Assembly: GCF_025398315.1 (NCBI RefSeq) | Contig: NZ_JAODOQ010000001.1 | Coordinates: 2,294,001 to 2,358,000 of the forward strand | Length of the DNA: 64,000 nucleotides | DNA from: Shewanella phaeophyticola | GTDB lineage: Bacteria; Pseudomonadota; Gammaproteobacteria; Enterobacterales; Shewanellaceae | Direction: 5' to 3' | Part shown: piece after piece, positions 20,747 to 31,087 of the stretch | Layout: the number at the start of each line of letters is the position of its first letter | Numbering within the stretch: position 1 is the stretch's first letter | Translations under genes and position numbers: made by a program | Notes under the pieces: generated by a model | Told to the model about the DNA's origin: nothing | Database searches by the model: none | What the model saw: the letters and a program-made list of their open reading frames with translations, nothing else

Positions 20747-21026
20747 AGGGTCTGTTGATCTTTCACGGTTATTTTTGCAACGAATTATTGGAAATTTGTA
20801 CAAGGCAGAGACCTTGAGGTGTAGTTATTCTACATATAAAGTCGATAACGCAGTAAAAATGGCCAACAAACGCTGCCCAAAGGGTTCGGCTAAAAACGTT
20901 TTACTCTTTGTTGAATGATTCTTTGCAAATGAAGAGTTGCTTAGATGGCTAGGCATCAATCCATTCGCCTCGATTAACACGTTTTTAACTCGAACAAAAT
21001 TCAACCAGCAAAGTTCAACAGACCCT
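20747..21026 (+). mobile_element. MITE-like element, copy B
   Basis: A 280-base non-coding element with near-perfect terminal inverted repeats: AGGGTCTGTTGATCTTTC at the left and a right end whose complement begins AGGGTCTGTTGAACTTTGC. Its core is nearly identical to copies A and C. It has an extra stretch of about 85 bases at about 20908-20992 that copy A lacks. The left border follows TTA and the right border precedes CG, so any target duplication has decayed. No open frame. Confidence 0.78.
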
Positions 21027-21053
21027 CGTGTCCTTCAATAAATTACGCGAGTC

Positions 21054-21437
21054 TTAAGCTGTACATTGTTCAGTTGCAACTTGTTGCTCATAATGATTAA
21101 TCAATAACACCCCAGTACTTTGAGCCAGCTGTTCTGCTTTTTGATACATTAACGCCTCAACATCAGCTTGTTGATATTCAGGCACAACATATACATCTTC
21201 GAGATACCAAACAGGCGATAATAACAAAGAAGAAAATGAAGGATAAAGTTGGGTAAAACCCACCATAGTGTCATCTTTGATACAGACAAAAATCATGCTG
21301 TCGTTTTCAACTAAACGATGATTTAAAAAAGCATGACAAGCTGAATAATCAGCAGGCTGGTTAAGTTGTTGCCGATACAAATCAAAAAGTTGACTCAGTG
21401 GCGCTAGATCAGTGATCGAAGCGAGACGAATTTGCAT
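21054..21437 (-). CDS. GNAT-family acetyltransferase, C-terminally shortened
   Basis: 127 residues with the N-terminal half of a GNAT fold: IRLASITDLAPLSQLFDLYRQ, then the strands FVCIKDDTMVGFTQLYPSF and WYLEDVYVVPEYQ. The acetyl-CoA loop is poorly kept (YQQADVEALMY where R/QxxGxG/A is usual), and the final motif that GNATs use to close the fold (N...A...LYE..GF) is missing; the protein ends in EQQVATEQCTA about 25-30 residues early. MITE copy B lies 28 bases beyond the stop and the terminator lies beyond the MITE, so loss of the 3' end during insertion is plausible. Activity is doubtful. Confidence 0.7.
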   Translation of the reverse strand: MQIRLASITDLAPLSQLFDLYRQQLNQPADYSACHAFLNHRLVENDSMIFVCIKDDTMVGFTQLYPSFSSLLLSPVWYLEDVYVVPEYQQADVEALMYQKAEQLAQSTGVLLINHYEQQVATEQCTA

Positions 21438-21440
21438 TAA

Positions 21441-21641
21441 TCATCCTTGAAAGTAGTCATAACAGCAGTCGAGCTTGCTGTAGATTAAGTTAACGAGCGG
21501 AATATTGGTCACATACCAAAAAACTATGACACCGATTAGATGTATTCGCAAACAGATAACCGCCATTGCAGTTAAAATAAAACCCATTAATAACATAAGC
21601 TTAAATTTTACATTTAACAATTTAGCATCATTGAAGAACAA
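21441..21641 (-). CDS. Small hypothetical membrane protein
   Basis: 66 codons just upstream of the shortened GNAT gene (3 bases apart). The product has two hydrophobic stretches (LMLLMGFILTAMAVICL and IGVIVFWYVTNIPLVNLI) that could span the membrane. No homology is recognised and no strong ribosome-binding site is seen, so it may be a leader or a chance frame. Confidence 0.35.
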   Translation of the reverse strand: MFFNDAKLLNVKFKLMLLMGFILTAMAVICLRIHLIGVIVFWYVTNIPLVNLIYSKLDCCYDYFQG

Positions 21642-21739
21642 AGTAAATTAATCTGTTTGTGTTATAAAATAATCCTCGTATTTCATTTTATTTGTTACTA
21701 TAGACCATTGTGACCCTGCATTGATCAAGATAATTTCCT

Positions 21740-24700
21740 ATGACATCCTTTTTTACCCAAATTCGCACTCAATTTAAACGCCGTCCAGCCTATCAAAAAT
21801 GGCTATTTTGGCTTGTCAGCGTGTATTTACTGTTTTGCGCCATTTTAGGTGGTTTAATTCCAGCGATAGCCAAGCAACAATTGCCACAACAGTTAGGTGA
21901 AATACTCGGGCGTCAGGTCATTGTGCAAGACATTCACATTAATCCCTTTACCACTGAGCTCACAGTGACTGGTTTTGCAATAAATGAGCAAAGTGATGAC
22001 GCTCAATTTGTCAGCTTTGATCGTTTATACGCAAACTTACAAGTGTGGCAATCATTGCGATTAATGGTACATAGTGTTGGAAGATGTCGTGTTAGAACAG
22101 CCTAAAATTCGTGTTGCTCGACGTCAAGATGAGCAACAGCATGATGTCTATAACTTCAGTGACATCATAGAACGTATTGCCAGTGAAAGTAGTTCGCAAC
22201 AAGCAGAGCAGCAACCGCAAACTGCAGAAATGTTATCAATGCGCATGGCAAATATTCAGCTTATACAGGGTACCTTCACGCTAGATGACCAAGTGACTGA
22301 CACCTTGATTAGCTACCCCAATATTCAATTTAAGCTCAGCCAATTTGATAGCATCCTGGCTGCCATTGATGACCAGCAAGACTTGGTCAATCAATTTAAC
22401 ATCGCCATTGAAGATCAGTACCAAGGCGGGCTAAATCTGCAAGGTCAACTGCAGTTATCACCCTTAACGCTACAAGGCGACATTAATCTTGCTAACATTG
22501 ACTTATCACGCTACTGGTCATTTATCGACCAACTGTTCGCCATTAATTTAGCTCAGGGGCAATTAAGCGTTAATGGTCATTATAACATCGCCTTACAAGA
22601 TGCAGCACTCGCGCCAATAAGCGACATTAAGATTAGCCGGTACGCATCATCATTGAAAACGTTAAGGCTGTTCATCAACAAGATGAAAAAATATCGATTG
22701 GGGTGCTGGCAATAAACAACATCAATGTTGATACCCCAAAACAACAAGTCACTATTGATGAATTTTACACCGAAAAGGGTAAAATAAACCTCAACATCAC
22801 CCCAACAGGCGCTGACTTGGCGACCTTATTACTCCCTAAAAACATTGAGTTAGTCAGCAGCACTGACAATGCCACTGTGCCAACAAAAGCAACAGCCTCC
22901 CCTGAAAATGTCAATACTGCCGCCCAAACGCAACCGGCCACGAATGACCAGCCATGGTTAGTCACCCTAAATCAACTTAAACTCGATCAGTATCAAGTAA
23001 CCTTAGGCGAAGGTATTGCCAGCGATAACATCATCATTTGGCAACTGGGTCCAATTAATGTCAGCACAGGCAAAGTGGTGTCAGATTTTTCAAGCCCGAT
23101 TGACTATCAATTCTCAACCGGCATTAACGAACAAAGTCAATTAAATTCAAACGGACAAATTGATGTATTAGCCCAAAGCATTAATGCCGACATCGACTTT
23201 AATAATATGTTGCTAACTCGCTTACAACCCTATATTGCTCCTTATATCAATGTCACCGTTACTGATGGTGTATTTTCTACAAAAGGCACCTTAAGTGCAG
23301 ATGCTAACGACAGCTTAATTTACCAAGGCCAAGCCCAAATCGCTCAGCTTGACATTAAAGATAATGTGCTCAAACAGCCATTATTGAACTGGGAAACCAT
23401 GGACATAAACCAGCTGTCATATGACCGTAAACAAGCCAAAATTGATATTGATGAGATTAACTTTGACAGCCTGTTTAGCCGTTTGATTATTTCAGCAGAC
23501 CGAAGTACCAATATCAGTCAGTTAATTCATGACAATACCCCGGCCACTGATACCCCCGAGGCTGAAACATCAGAGCCGCAAACGGTCAGTGCCGCAACGC
23601 AAGAGTCTCCAGAGGATAATACCGACAGCCCTGAAATGCAGCTCAACATTAATCGAATTGGCTTTAAAGACAGTTCTGCCTTTTTCGCAGATAACTCACT
23701 CACCCCCAACTTTGCTTCTGGCATTGAGTTACTCAATGGTGATATCACCCATTTATCTTCCAACCCACAAACCACTGCATCAGTGGATTTAGCCGGTAAA
23801 ATTGATAAATATGCCCCTGTAACGTTAAAAGGCGATGTGAACCCTTTACTAGAGCAACCGTATCTAGACTTAAAGCTCAACTTTAAAAAAGTTGAGTTGA
23901 CATCGGTTAACCCATATTCAGGCACCTATGCAGGGTATTATATTGACAAAGGCCAACTCTCATTAGATTTAAACTACCAATTAAAAGACAGTGCGCTGGT
24001 TGGTAGCAACCACCTTGTCATTGACCAACTAAAACTGGGTAAACGCAGTAATAGTGAAGAAGCTACAAGCTTGCCTATCAGTCTTGCGGTTGCATTATTA
24101 CAAGACCGTCATGGTGTTATCGACTTAGGCGTTGATGTGGAAGGCGACATTGACTCACCAAGCTTTAGCTTTGGCAGCGTTATTGTTAATGCGCTGGGTA
24201 ACGTCATCACTAAAGTCGTGACCTCACCGTTTTCATTTATTGCAGGCCTTGTAGGTAGCGAAGAAGCCATCGATAAAGTCAGTTTTGGTCATGGAGTCAG
24301 TACCATTGAACACCAACAACAAATAACATTAGACAAACTCGCGAGCGCCTTGCTTGAAAGACCATTACTCAACCTTAATATTAAAGGCAGTGTTGATGTT
24401 GCTAACGACCAACCCGCCCTAGCAGAGCGTAAACTTCACCAAAAACTCGCCAAAACAGCGGCCATAAAACCTCGCACCCTGCCCAAGCATTTGTCAGCCA
24501 GTCAATTCCCAGTATCCGGGGCATTAACCGATGCGCTTTACGTATTGTTTGAACAAGAGTTAGGCCAATTACCTAACGACATTAAACAAACCATCGTGGC
24601 AGAAGTGCCAGAGATATCCCCAGAAGAATTGACTACTCGTTGGCATATTAGCTTGTACAACATGTTGAAAAATAATCAACAAGTGAGTGCCGATGACCTA

Positions 24701-24850
24701 GGTTTGCTCGCTCAAGCACGTGCTCGCGCCGTAAAAGCGTATTTAGTAGAACAAGGCCAAATCGATGCAGGTAAAATATTTGTGCTTGAAAGCCGAATAA
24801 ACACCAATCAAAATGCAGCAATGGCCATGTTAGAGTTACAAGCAAAATAG
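21740..24850 (+). pseudogene. DUF748 domain protein, AsmA-like (two frameshifts)
   Basis: A large envelope protein of about 1035 residues, like the DUF748/AsmA-like proteins of Shewanella, thought to span the periplasm. An N-terminal helix (WLFWLVSVYLLFCAILGGLI) is followed by the repeated AsmA/DUF748 beta-rich modules, including LGRQVIVQDIHINPFTTELTVTGF and the central VTLKGDVNPLLEQPYLDLKL; the C-terminus has an OmpA-like stretch (RARAVKAYLVEQGQIDAGKIFVLE). The frame changes at about 22060-22076 (ending in LRLMVHSVG; resuming VLEDVVLEQPKIRV) and again at about 22635-22650 (the frame resumes with ENVKAVHQQDEKISIGVLAINNINVDTP). With both corrected the gene is continuous. Confidence 0.85.
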
Positions 24851-24957
24851 TTAAGCCCTGTTATCCAAAGTAAACTTCGAGTAGACTGCGGCTAATTTTT
24901 TATTAACCCGTTATTCAAAATGTAACGGGCTTACCATGATAATAATTAAGGATAAAT

Positions 24958-25314
24958 ATGTTTATTGTTCGCTGGATTTTAGGTCGAATTATTTTGTTAT
25001 TAAATTTTGTATTTGCACCTAAAAAGCGTCAACGCCCACCAGAGCAACAAGATGTTATTAACCAACAAACGCAATCATTAGCGTTATATCAATATGCTGC
25101 ATGTCCATTTTGTGTAAAAGTTCGCCGTGAAATGCGTCGTCAAAATTTGAACATTAACCTCGTTGATGCAAAACAAGAGCAAAATAAAGCCATTTTGACT
25201 GCTGAAGGCGGCAAGTTACAAGTGCCCTGTTTACGCATTGAACAAGACGGCCAAACTCAATGGTTATATGAATCAAAGGCCATTACCAGCTACCTAAACG
25301 AGCGCTTTACTTAA
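24958..25314 (+). CDS. Glutaredoxin-like / GST N-terminal domain protein
   Basis: 118 residues: an N-terminal hydrophobic helix (FIVRWILGRIILLLNFVFA) likely anchoring it in the inner membrane, then a thioredoxin-fold domain with the redox motif CPFC (LYQYAACPFCVKVRREMRR), a cis-proline segment VPCLRIE and the C-terminal LYESKAITSYLNERF. This matches the glutathione S-transferase N-terminal/glutaredoxin family; it probably works in glutathione-dependent thiol exchange. A strong AAGGATA precedes the ATG. Confidence 0.88.
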   Translation: MFIVRWILGRIILLLNFVFAPKKRQRPPEQQDVINQQTQSLALYQYAACPFCVKVRREMRRQNLNINLVDAKQEQNKAILTAEGGKLQVPCLRIEQDGQTQWLYESKAITSYLNERFT

Positions 25315-25462
25315 CATCTTGTTTGGATCTGATTAAGCCGTAGTGATTGCGGCTTAACATTGTAAATATTATCTTTAAATAAATTTACCCGAGCGCGGAC
25401 TATCTTCACCATGGTTGCTTAAGGTATGATTTATTAGATTATTTTGGCTTTAGGGGATATCA

Positions 25463-25912
25463 GTGTTTAAAACTTGCTTAGTTATTTGTAGTACGGTGTT
25501 GTTGAGTGCGTGTAGTTCAAATCCACCGGATCCGATGGACTTTGCCGGCCAATTTCGTGATACCTTTAGCACTCAAATAAAAGGCGATGGGATTAAGCTC
25601 TTTACTTATAAAGCAAAACTCGCGACAGCAACCGACCGCGCCCTGCCCAATGACCAACCTCATGACCAACGTGTAACGCGTCGTAAACAAGACTTGCAAA
25701 GTTATCTCGCTGAACAACGTAATGCTGAAAAACGCCTCGAACTGTGGCATCAACAAGTTGATTTAGGGTTACAAAAAACCATCGAAATGAGTGGTTACTG
25801 CAAAGACGGTTTTGTTGAGTTGAGCCGTTACGTTGAAACAGATCGCGCTGAAATTCGTGGCGAATGTAATGACGGTGCCACCCCAAAAGACATTAAAAAG
25901 TTCGGGCAATAA
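25463..25912 (+). CDS. Hypothetical lipoprotein
   Basis: 149 residues starting with GTG after GGGGAT. The N-terminus FKTCLVICSTVLLSACSSNPP is a lipoprotein signal with lipobox LSAC and Ser-Ser after the cysteine, so it should reach the outer membrane. The mature part is mostly charged helix, with a cysteine pair near the end (SGYCKDGFVEL and IRGECNDGATP) that may form a disulfide. I do not recognise the family. Confidence 0.75.
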   Translation: MFKTCLVICSTVLLSACSSNPPDPMDFAGQFRDTFSTQIKGDGIKLFTYKAKLATATDRALPNDQPHDQRVTRRKQDLQSYLAEQRNAEKRLELWHQQVDLGLQKTIEMSGYCKDGFVELSRYVETDRAEIRGECNDGATPKDIKKFGQ

Positions 25913-26128
25913 CATCAACGCTATGTTATTGCCATTGATAGCGCTAACGAGTCTGTCAAACTCTTTTTGATAAACTGCTGTATACTCCCCAGCAATTACG
26001 CTAAAATTAGCCTCCAATTTTCTCGTAAAGCCGCCGATGGCAGTTAGACCAGCGTCTTCACGTTTTGATAAGCCATTTATCTTCTGAAATGATATGAATA
26101 GTTTGTCGTTTACACAGTAAGAAGTCAG

Positions 26129-26359
26129 ATGAATAGAAAGCAAGAGATGATCAAAAAGTTGGCCAAGCGTGCTAAAGCACGTAAAAACAAAGTAGTGCCA
26201 TCTAACCCAAGCAGCAAACCTGTTGAGCGTTATATTTCTAAAGCTGAACGCGAAAAAATCGCTTTAGCTGCGGCGGCGGAGCAAGCGGCTGCCAATAACG
26301 ACACCGACGCACCTGCTGAAGCCGTTGTTGATACGCCTGAGACGGCAGACAAAAAGTAA
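26129..26359 (+). CDS. DUF2986 family protein
   Basis: 76 residues, very basic at the start (MNRKQEMIKKLAKRAKARKNK) and acidic and Ala-rich at the end. It matches DUF2986, a small family in Shewanella and Vibrio of unknown function; the KAEREKIALAAAAEQAA segment is typical. Terminator follows. Confidence 0.85.
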   Translation: MNRKQEMIKKLAKRAKARKNKVVPSNPSSKPVERYISKAEREKIALAAAAEQAAANNDTDAPAEAVVDTPETADKK

Positions 26360-26385
26360 CTGGCTTGGCGCTAATTCGCGCGACG

Positions 26386-26424
26386 AAAAAGCCCCTATGA
26401 CGTGAACCGTCATAGGGGCTTTTT
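26386..26424. terminator. Bidirectional terminator
   Basis: A 17-base perfect stem (AAAAAGCCCCTATGACG with its complement) around TGAAC, with A and T runs outside; ends the DUF2986 gene and the converging MATE gene. Confidence 0.92.
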
Positions 26425-26441
26425 GATCTGTAAACACGCGG

Positions 26442-27925
26442 TTAATCTTTGTTATCTTGCTGGCCTAATTGCTTACACAAAGGCTCTTCATCTAACTGCC
26501 CCATTTGGGTTCGCCCCGAGGTAGGTAATGGCGCGGCGACCATATCAATATTCATCGCATCATCTTCTAACAGCTTTTTGTTGGCATCGACTGACACAAT
26601 ACTCTGATGGCTGATTTTATCAACGAGGCGATACGCACACAGTATACCAACTACACCAAAAATAACCGCGCCAATAACCTGCCCAATGAGCACCCCGTAA
26701 ACACCGCCCCACTGCGCACCAAAATACACAAAAGGAATGGTACCAATGGTCGCTTTACCAACATTAAACAAGGTTGAATACTTAGCTTTACCCAAATTAT
26801 TAAACGAGGCATTGGCGATAAATAAAATCCCCGAGAAAATAAAGAACACCGCAATATATTGGCAGAAAAATAATATCAATTCGGCTGCATCACCTTTCAT
26901 GTCAAAGCTGCTTACAATCACATCTCTCAGCAAAAAAAGTATTAACGACATGGCTAATACGTACACCACGCAAAATTGAATCGCCTTGGTTAAGCTTAAG
27001 CGCACGCGATCAAATTCGTTTGCGCCAAAATTTTGCCCCACAATGGACCAACTGCACCTGATAAGGCAAAAATCATCCCAAAGGTGACCGGTATAAGTCG
27101 GCCTAACACCGCCCAACCCGCAACATAACTGTCGCCAAAGTCTGCAATGGCTCGTGTGACGACCGCATTACCAATGGGAGTGGCCACATTGGTTAACATC
27201 GCAGGGGCTGCAATGGCAAAAATCACCCCTAAATCTTGTTTAAACTCGACCCAGCAAAATCGGCCCATTAACTTGTGCTTAATCACCACGCCACGAGCAG
27301 AAATAATAAACACCGCAATACGCGCTAATACAGACGCCGCGGCTGCGCCTTCTATCCCCATCGACAACGAAAAAATAAAGATAGGATCAAGCACCGCATT
27401 CACACCGCCACCAGCCAGTGTTGACATCATCGACAATTTTGCATCACCTACCGCACGCAGCGCGCCACCTAATGCCATTGCTAAGCAAATAAACGGTAAC
27501 GAAGGGATCAATATGGTCAAATAGCTTTGTGCCAGCTCAGCGGTGCGTCCTGTCGCGCCCACTAAAGCCAGTAACTCAGGAATAAAACTAAACACCACAA
27601 TAGCCACCAGCACGCTGGTTAACAAGGTCACTATTGCACTGTTTAAAAATAAACGCCTAGCGAGTTTAATATTTTTTGCGCCTACCGCCTTAGACACCAA
27701 AGCCCCTAACGCAATCGACAAGCCGATTCCAATTGAAGTCGTAAAAAATGAAATAGTACTGGCATAACCCGCTGCGGCAGCCAACTCGACTTCACCCAGT
27801 AAACTTAAAAAGAAAATATCAAGTAAATCAACAATGAATAACGCCGAAATGCCAACTGCCGCGGTCGAACTCATCACTAATATGTGACGTAAAATAGGCT
27901 CTTCGACAAATTTTGCTGTGGTCAT
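26442..27925 (-). pseudogene. MATE-family multidrug exporter (one frameshift)
   Basis: Cation-coupled efflux protein of about 494 residues with twelve predicted helices in two halves. The first part (MTTAKFVEEPILRHILVMSSTAAVGISA) reads to ALSGAVGP; the second resumes VGQNFGANEFDRVRLSLTKA, a hallmark MATE segment. One A missing near 27043 (CCATTG where CCAATTG is expected, mRNA sense) restores GAVGPIVGQNFGAN. The C-terminus carries an acidic tail of about 60 residues after the last helix (DANKKLLEDDAMNIDM), longer than in NorM. It is alone on the minus strand. Substrates cannot be inferred. Confidence 0.87.
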
Positions 27926-28006
27926 GCTTATCCTTTAATAAAAATCACCCAGCAAAAAAATCTGGATGATAAAGAGCAGGCTGTAAAAACTGGGTGGTGT
28001 ATAACA

Positions 28007-28862
28007 TTAGAGTTTTTCTAACTCGCTACCACAATGATTACAGTATTCTGCGTCGTTATCATGGCCTTTTTTGCCACAATTACTGCACTTACGTAAATCA
28101 CGAGTTCTCACCATCTCGTGAGAAATCTCAGCCGTTAAAATCCCCGTGGGTATGGCAATAATCGAATAACCAATCAACATGGTTAATGCCGCAATGCCCT
28201 GGCCTAACGGCGTTTGTGGAGTGATGTCGCCATAGCCAACGGTGGTAATGGTTACAACAGTCCAATACATGGATTTAGGAATCGACGTAAAGCCATTATT
28301 TGGCTACTTCAACCACATACATAATCACACTGAGTACCATGATAATGAGGCTGACTGAAAAGAAAAACATAAACACTTTACGGCTAGACTGCATCATCGC
28401 TTTTAATAGCAAATTGCCATCGCTTAAGTAACGCAATAGCTTCAATACTCTAAATACCCGGAACAGACGCAGCACACGCAGCGCTAACGCAACATTGGCT
28501 CCAGGGAAAATCAATGCTAAGTAACTGGGTAAAATCGACACTAAGTCGACGACACCAAAAAAACTGCGGGCATAATGCAACCGATTAAGCGAACAGTATA
28601 ATCGCAATATGTACTCAACGGTAAACAATACCGTAAAGCTCCATTCAGCGATACTAATTAACTGTCCATATTGCTCATTAATATGCTCAATAGTGTCAAT
28701 AAAGATCAACAGCACACTCAACACAATGCATATCATCAAAATAATATCGAAACGCTTACCTTGCGGGGTTTCAGTACCAAAAATGACACTTCTTAGTTGT
28801 TGTTTAAGCGGATTATCCGCTTTTTCTTCAGTATTCATTTTAGATTTCGCTATATTTGGCAA
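28007..28862 (-). pseudogene. Voltage-gated potassium channel with zinc-ribbon tail (one frameshift)
   Basis: Six-helix Kv-like channel of about 284 residues. S1-S4 lie in the first part; S4 shows regularly spaced arginines (LALRVLRLFRVFRVLKLLRYL). The pore helix and selectivity filter are [15 protein letters not shown] (TVGYGD). The C-terminus, [26 protein letters not shown], has two CxxC pairs that should bind zinc. The frame breaks between IMYVVEVAK and [11 protein letters not shown]: one surplus base at about 28295-28305 separates the end of S5 from the pore; with it removed the sequence reads on through [12 protein letters not shown]. Potassium specificity follows from the filter. Confidence 0.87.
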
Positions 28863-29024
28863 TCTTTTAGGTGAACTTGCAAAAATCTTGCAAATAAACT
28901 CGGCTAACTAATATCAATTAACCCTTGATGTCGTTAAAATCTAACATTGACTGTCGAGTTTTAACATTCGGAATACGTCATTTTACAATAAAAATTAAAA
29001 TGGTCATTGGTTTACGGAGATTTC

Positions 29025-29531
29025 ATGCGCGCGCTGTCTATATTATTTATCCTTGTATTGTGTTGTCCACTGTGGGCAAATGCTTCATCGTCGCAATCCT
29101 TGCACGCTAAAATTGATTTAGTCGTCGTCAATAAATCAGAGTCTCGCTTGTCCGTATTACGCGAAGGTAAAGTGGTTAAGAGCTACCTCATTGCCATGGG
29201 TGATGTACCGCAAGGACATAAACTTAAAGAAGGCGATCAACGCACCCCACAAGGTCGCTATACCTTAGATTACAAAAAATCAGACAGTGCGTTTTATAAA
29301 TCGATTCATATTTCATATCCTAACGAAGAAGACAAATTACGCGCTGATGCACTCGGCATCCCTGCCGGTGGTATGATCATGATCCACGGTGAAAACCCTC
29401 GCTCGCCATTACCGCCAGAAGAAGCACAAAAGTACAACTGGATCAATGGTTGTATTGCCGTCACCAATAAAGAAATGGACGAGCTTTGGCAAATGATTGA
29501 TGCTGGTACGCCGATTGAAATCTGGCCATAA
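29025..29531 (+). CDS. L,D-transpeptidase family protein (YkuD domain)
   Basis: Exported cysteine transpeptidase of 168 residues. An ATG at 29025 with ACGGAG upstream starts a signal peptide (RALSILFILVLCCPLWANA). The YkuD domain follows: KIDLVVVNKSESRLSVL, GDQRTPQGRYTLDYKK, then IMIHGENPRS and the catalytic INGCIAVTNKEMDEL, with Cys in the usual GC(I/V)xV box. Substrate: peptidoglycan meso-Dap stems or the Lpp-type anchor, which cannot be distinguished here. Followed closely by yecM. Confidence 0.9.
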   Translation: MRALSILFILVLCCPLWANASSSQSLHAKIDLVVVNKSESRLSVLREGKVVKSYLIAMGDVPQGHKLKEGDQRTPQGRYTLDYKKSDSAFYKSIHISYPNEEDKLRADALGIPAGGMIMIHGENPRSPLPPEEAQKYNWINGCIAVTNKEMDELWQMIDAGTPIEIWP

Positions 29532-29575
29532 ACCATGCTCATGAATACCGTTTTTTGTTAATTTTGAGTAAGCCG

Positions 29576-30144
29576 ATGAATTACCAACAGTTACAATACA
29601 CTTGGGCAGAGTTTAGCCAACGCATTACTGCATTTGTTACCGAATTAGGCCTAGACAGCTTATCTTTACAGGCTGATCATGCCGCTCTTCGTGTTAATAG
29701 CAATTCAGCAGCGCAGCTTCTTGCAGATGAATTTAGCCAGCATGGTGAGGTGATATCGAATAACATGATTAATGGCAGGCCATTTTAATCATTAAGCTTA
29801 CTGAGCCGTTAGTGATCGGCGCCATGCAAATCCCTTGTGTTGAATTGCCCTTTCCATCAAATAAAGTTTACCCGGTAGAGGGTTGGGAGCACATTGAATT
29901 GGTGTTTCCATCACAAGCGCAAACCTGTGAAGCCCTTGTTGCCGAACTAATTGAACAAGCACCACAATTGGCCAGCATCATAGATAATGCTCAAGCTGGG
30001 GTTGGAAAGATTAAGGTGAAACAGAGTTCACCAAAAGGTGATAACGAGCGTTTAGCCAACCCAACCATCGCGTTTAAAGCTAAGGGGATTTGTGTAAAAG
30101 TGCATCCTCATGATATTCAAACCATTATCGCCAGCGAACAGTAA
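29576..30144 (+). pseudogene. yecM: YecM-like VOC-fold protein (one frameshift)
   Basis: The YecM family is a glyoxalase/VOC-like fold of unknown function, about 190 residues. First part: MNYQQLQYTWAEFSQRITAFV and the ADHAALRVNSNSAAQLLADEF typical of YecM. It ends at NGRPF, but one A missing near 29781 (CCATTTTAATC for CCAATTTTAATC) would read NGRPILIIKLTEPLVIG and join the second part with CVELPFPSNKVYPVEGWEHIELVFP. The ATG at 29576 is the family start. Confidence 0.85.
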
Positions 30145-30211
30145 GTTAAGCAGCTTGATGACAGTTCTATTATACCAATCGGCATATTTAACGTATTTTA
30201 ATTAAACGTAT

Positions 30212-30490
30212 TCAACGTTTATTTTTACGTTTAATTAGAAATCGTAGCGCAAGGAAGTGCAATAGGGGCAGCGCGGTATACGCAAGTAATATTGAATCGA
30301 AAAAGAATATCCATTTTACGATTAGCCACTTCTCTGTTCCGCTGCACAAGTTGTGACCTAAAAATGCAAAACACTTATCTTCTGGCGTCATCAACATCAT
30401 AATGGCAATAACAAAAATTCCCACGAAGATGGATGAGCGTTTAGCCATTTCAACGATAAGCGCTTTACTTGGTTTTACTTTATTCAACAT
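30212..30490 (-). CDS. Small hypothetical membrane protein
   Basis: 92 residues with two predicted helices (SSIFVGIFVIAIMMLMTPE and WIFFFDSILLAYTALPLLHFLAL), two cysteines between them (CFAFLGHNLC) and a basic end. Clean start and AT-rich surroundings, with convergent yecM. I do not recognise the family; moderately sure it is a gene because of its well-organised membrane pattern. Confidence 0.55.
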   Translation of the reverse strand: MLNKVKPSKALIVEMAKRSSIFVGIFVIAIMMLMTPEDKCFAFLGHNLCSGTEKWLIVKWIFFFDSILLAYTALPLLHFLALRFLIKRKNKR

Positions 30491-30532
30491 TGAACTTAAT
30501 CAATGACTTTAGTCATAAACAGACTATTAGGA

Positions 30533-30955
30533 TCAGCCTGATAGTCTGCAAATGAAGCCACAATATTCAAAACCATGACGTTGATACAAACGTCTTGCGG
30601 GGGCAAAAAAATCCATCGTGCCGGTTTCTAAACTCAACTGCTGATAACCACGACGTTTCGCCTCATTGAGCAGATGTAATACCAAGGCTGTCGCCACGCC
30701 CTGGTTTCTCGCTGCTGCAGCTGTGCGCATTGACTTAATTTCGCCATGGGTATTATTGAGCTCTTTTATCGCCACACAACCTAACACCTCGCCTTGATTC
30801 TTTGCACACCAAAACGTAATACTGGGGTGGCTTAATTCGTCGATATCTAATGCATGCACACTTTCGCGTGGTGAAGTCGCATACATATCAGCCAAGTGCG
30901 CTTGTAATAATTCAATCACACCAGCGTCTTGTAAATCATCCAGCAAAATGTCCAT
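30533..30955 (-). CDS. GNAT-family N-acetyltransferase
   Basis: 140 residues with a complete GNAT fold: FWCAKNQGEVLGCVAIKEL, GEIKSMRTAAAARNQGVATALVLHLL (RNQGVATAL is the acetyl-CoA loop) and the closing ARRLYQRHGFEYCGF. Resembles the YsnE/YjdJ-type small acetyltransferases, with the KSMRT strand before the loop. Substrate unknown. Confidence 0.88.
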   Translation of the reverse strand: MDILLDDLQDAGVIELLQAHLADMYATSPRESVHALDIDELSHPSITFWCAKNQGEVLGCVAIKELNNTHGEIKSMRTAAAARNQGVATALVLHLLNEAKRRGYQQLSLETGTMDFFAPARRLYQRHGFEYCGFICRLSG

Positions 30956-31087
30956 CGACTAACATTCCTTAGGGGTAAGTGTTTTAGTTAATCATTAATT
31001 TATGTACAATTTTTAGCCACACGGCTAAAAACTAAATTTAGCCTCTAAATTGTAATTATGAATCCCTACACGTTAAATAAAATCACC

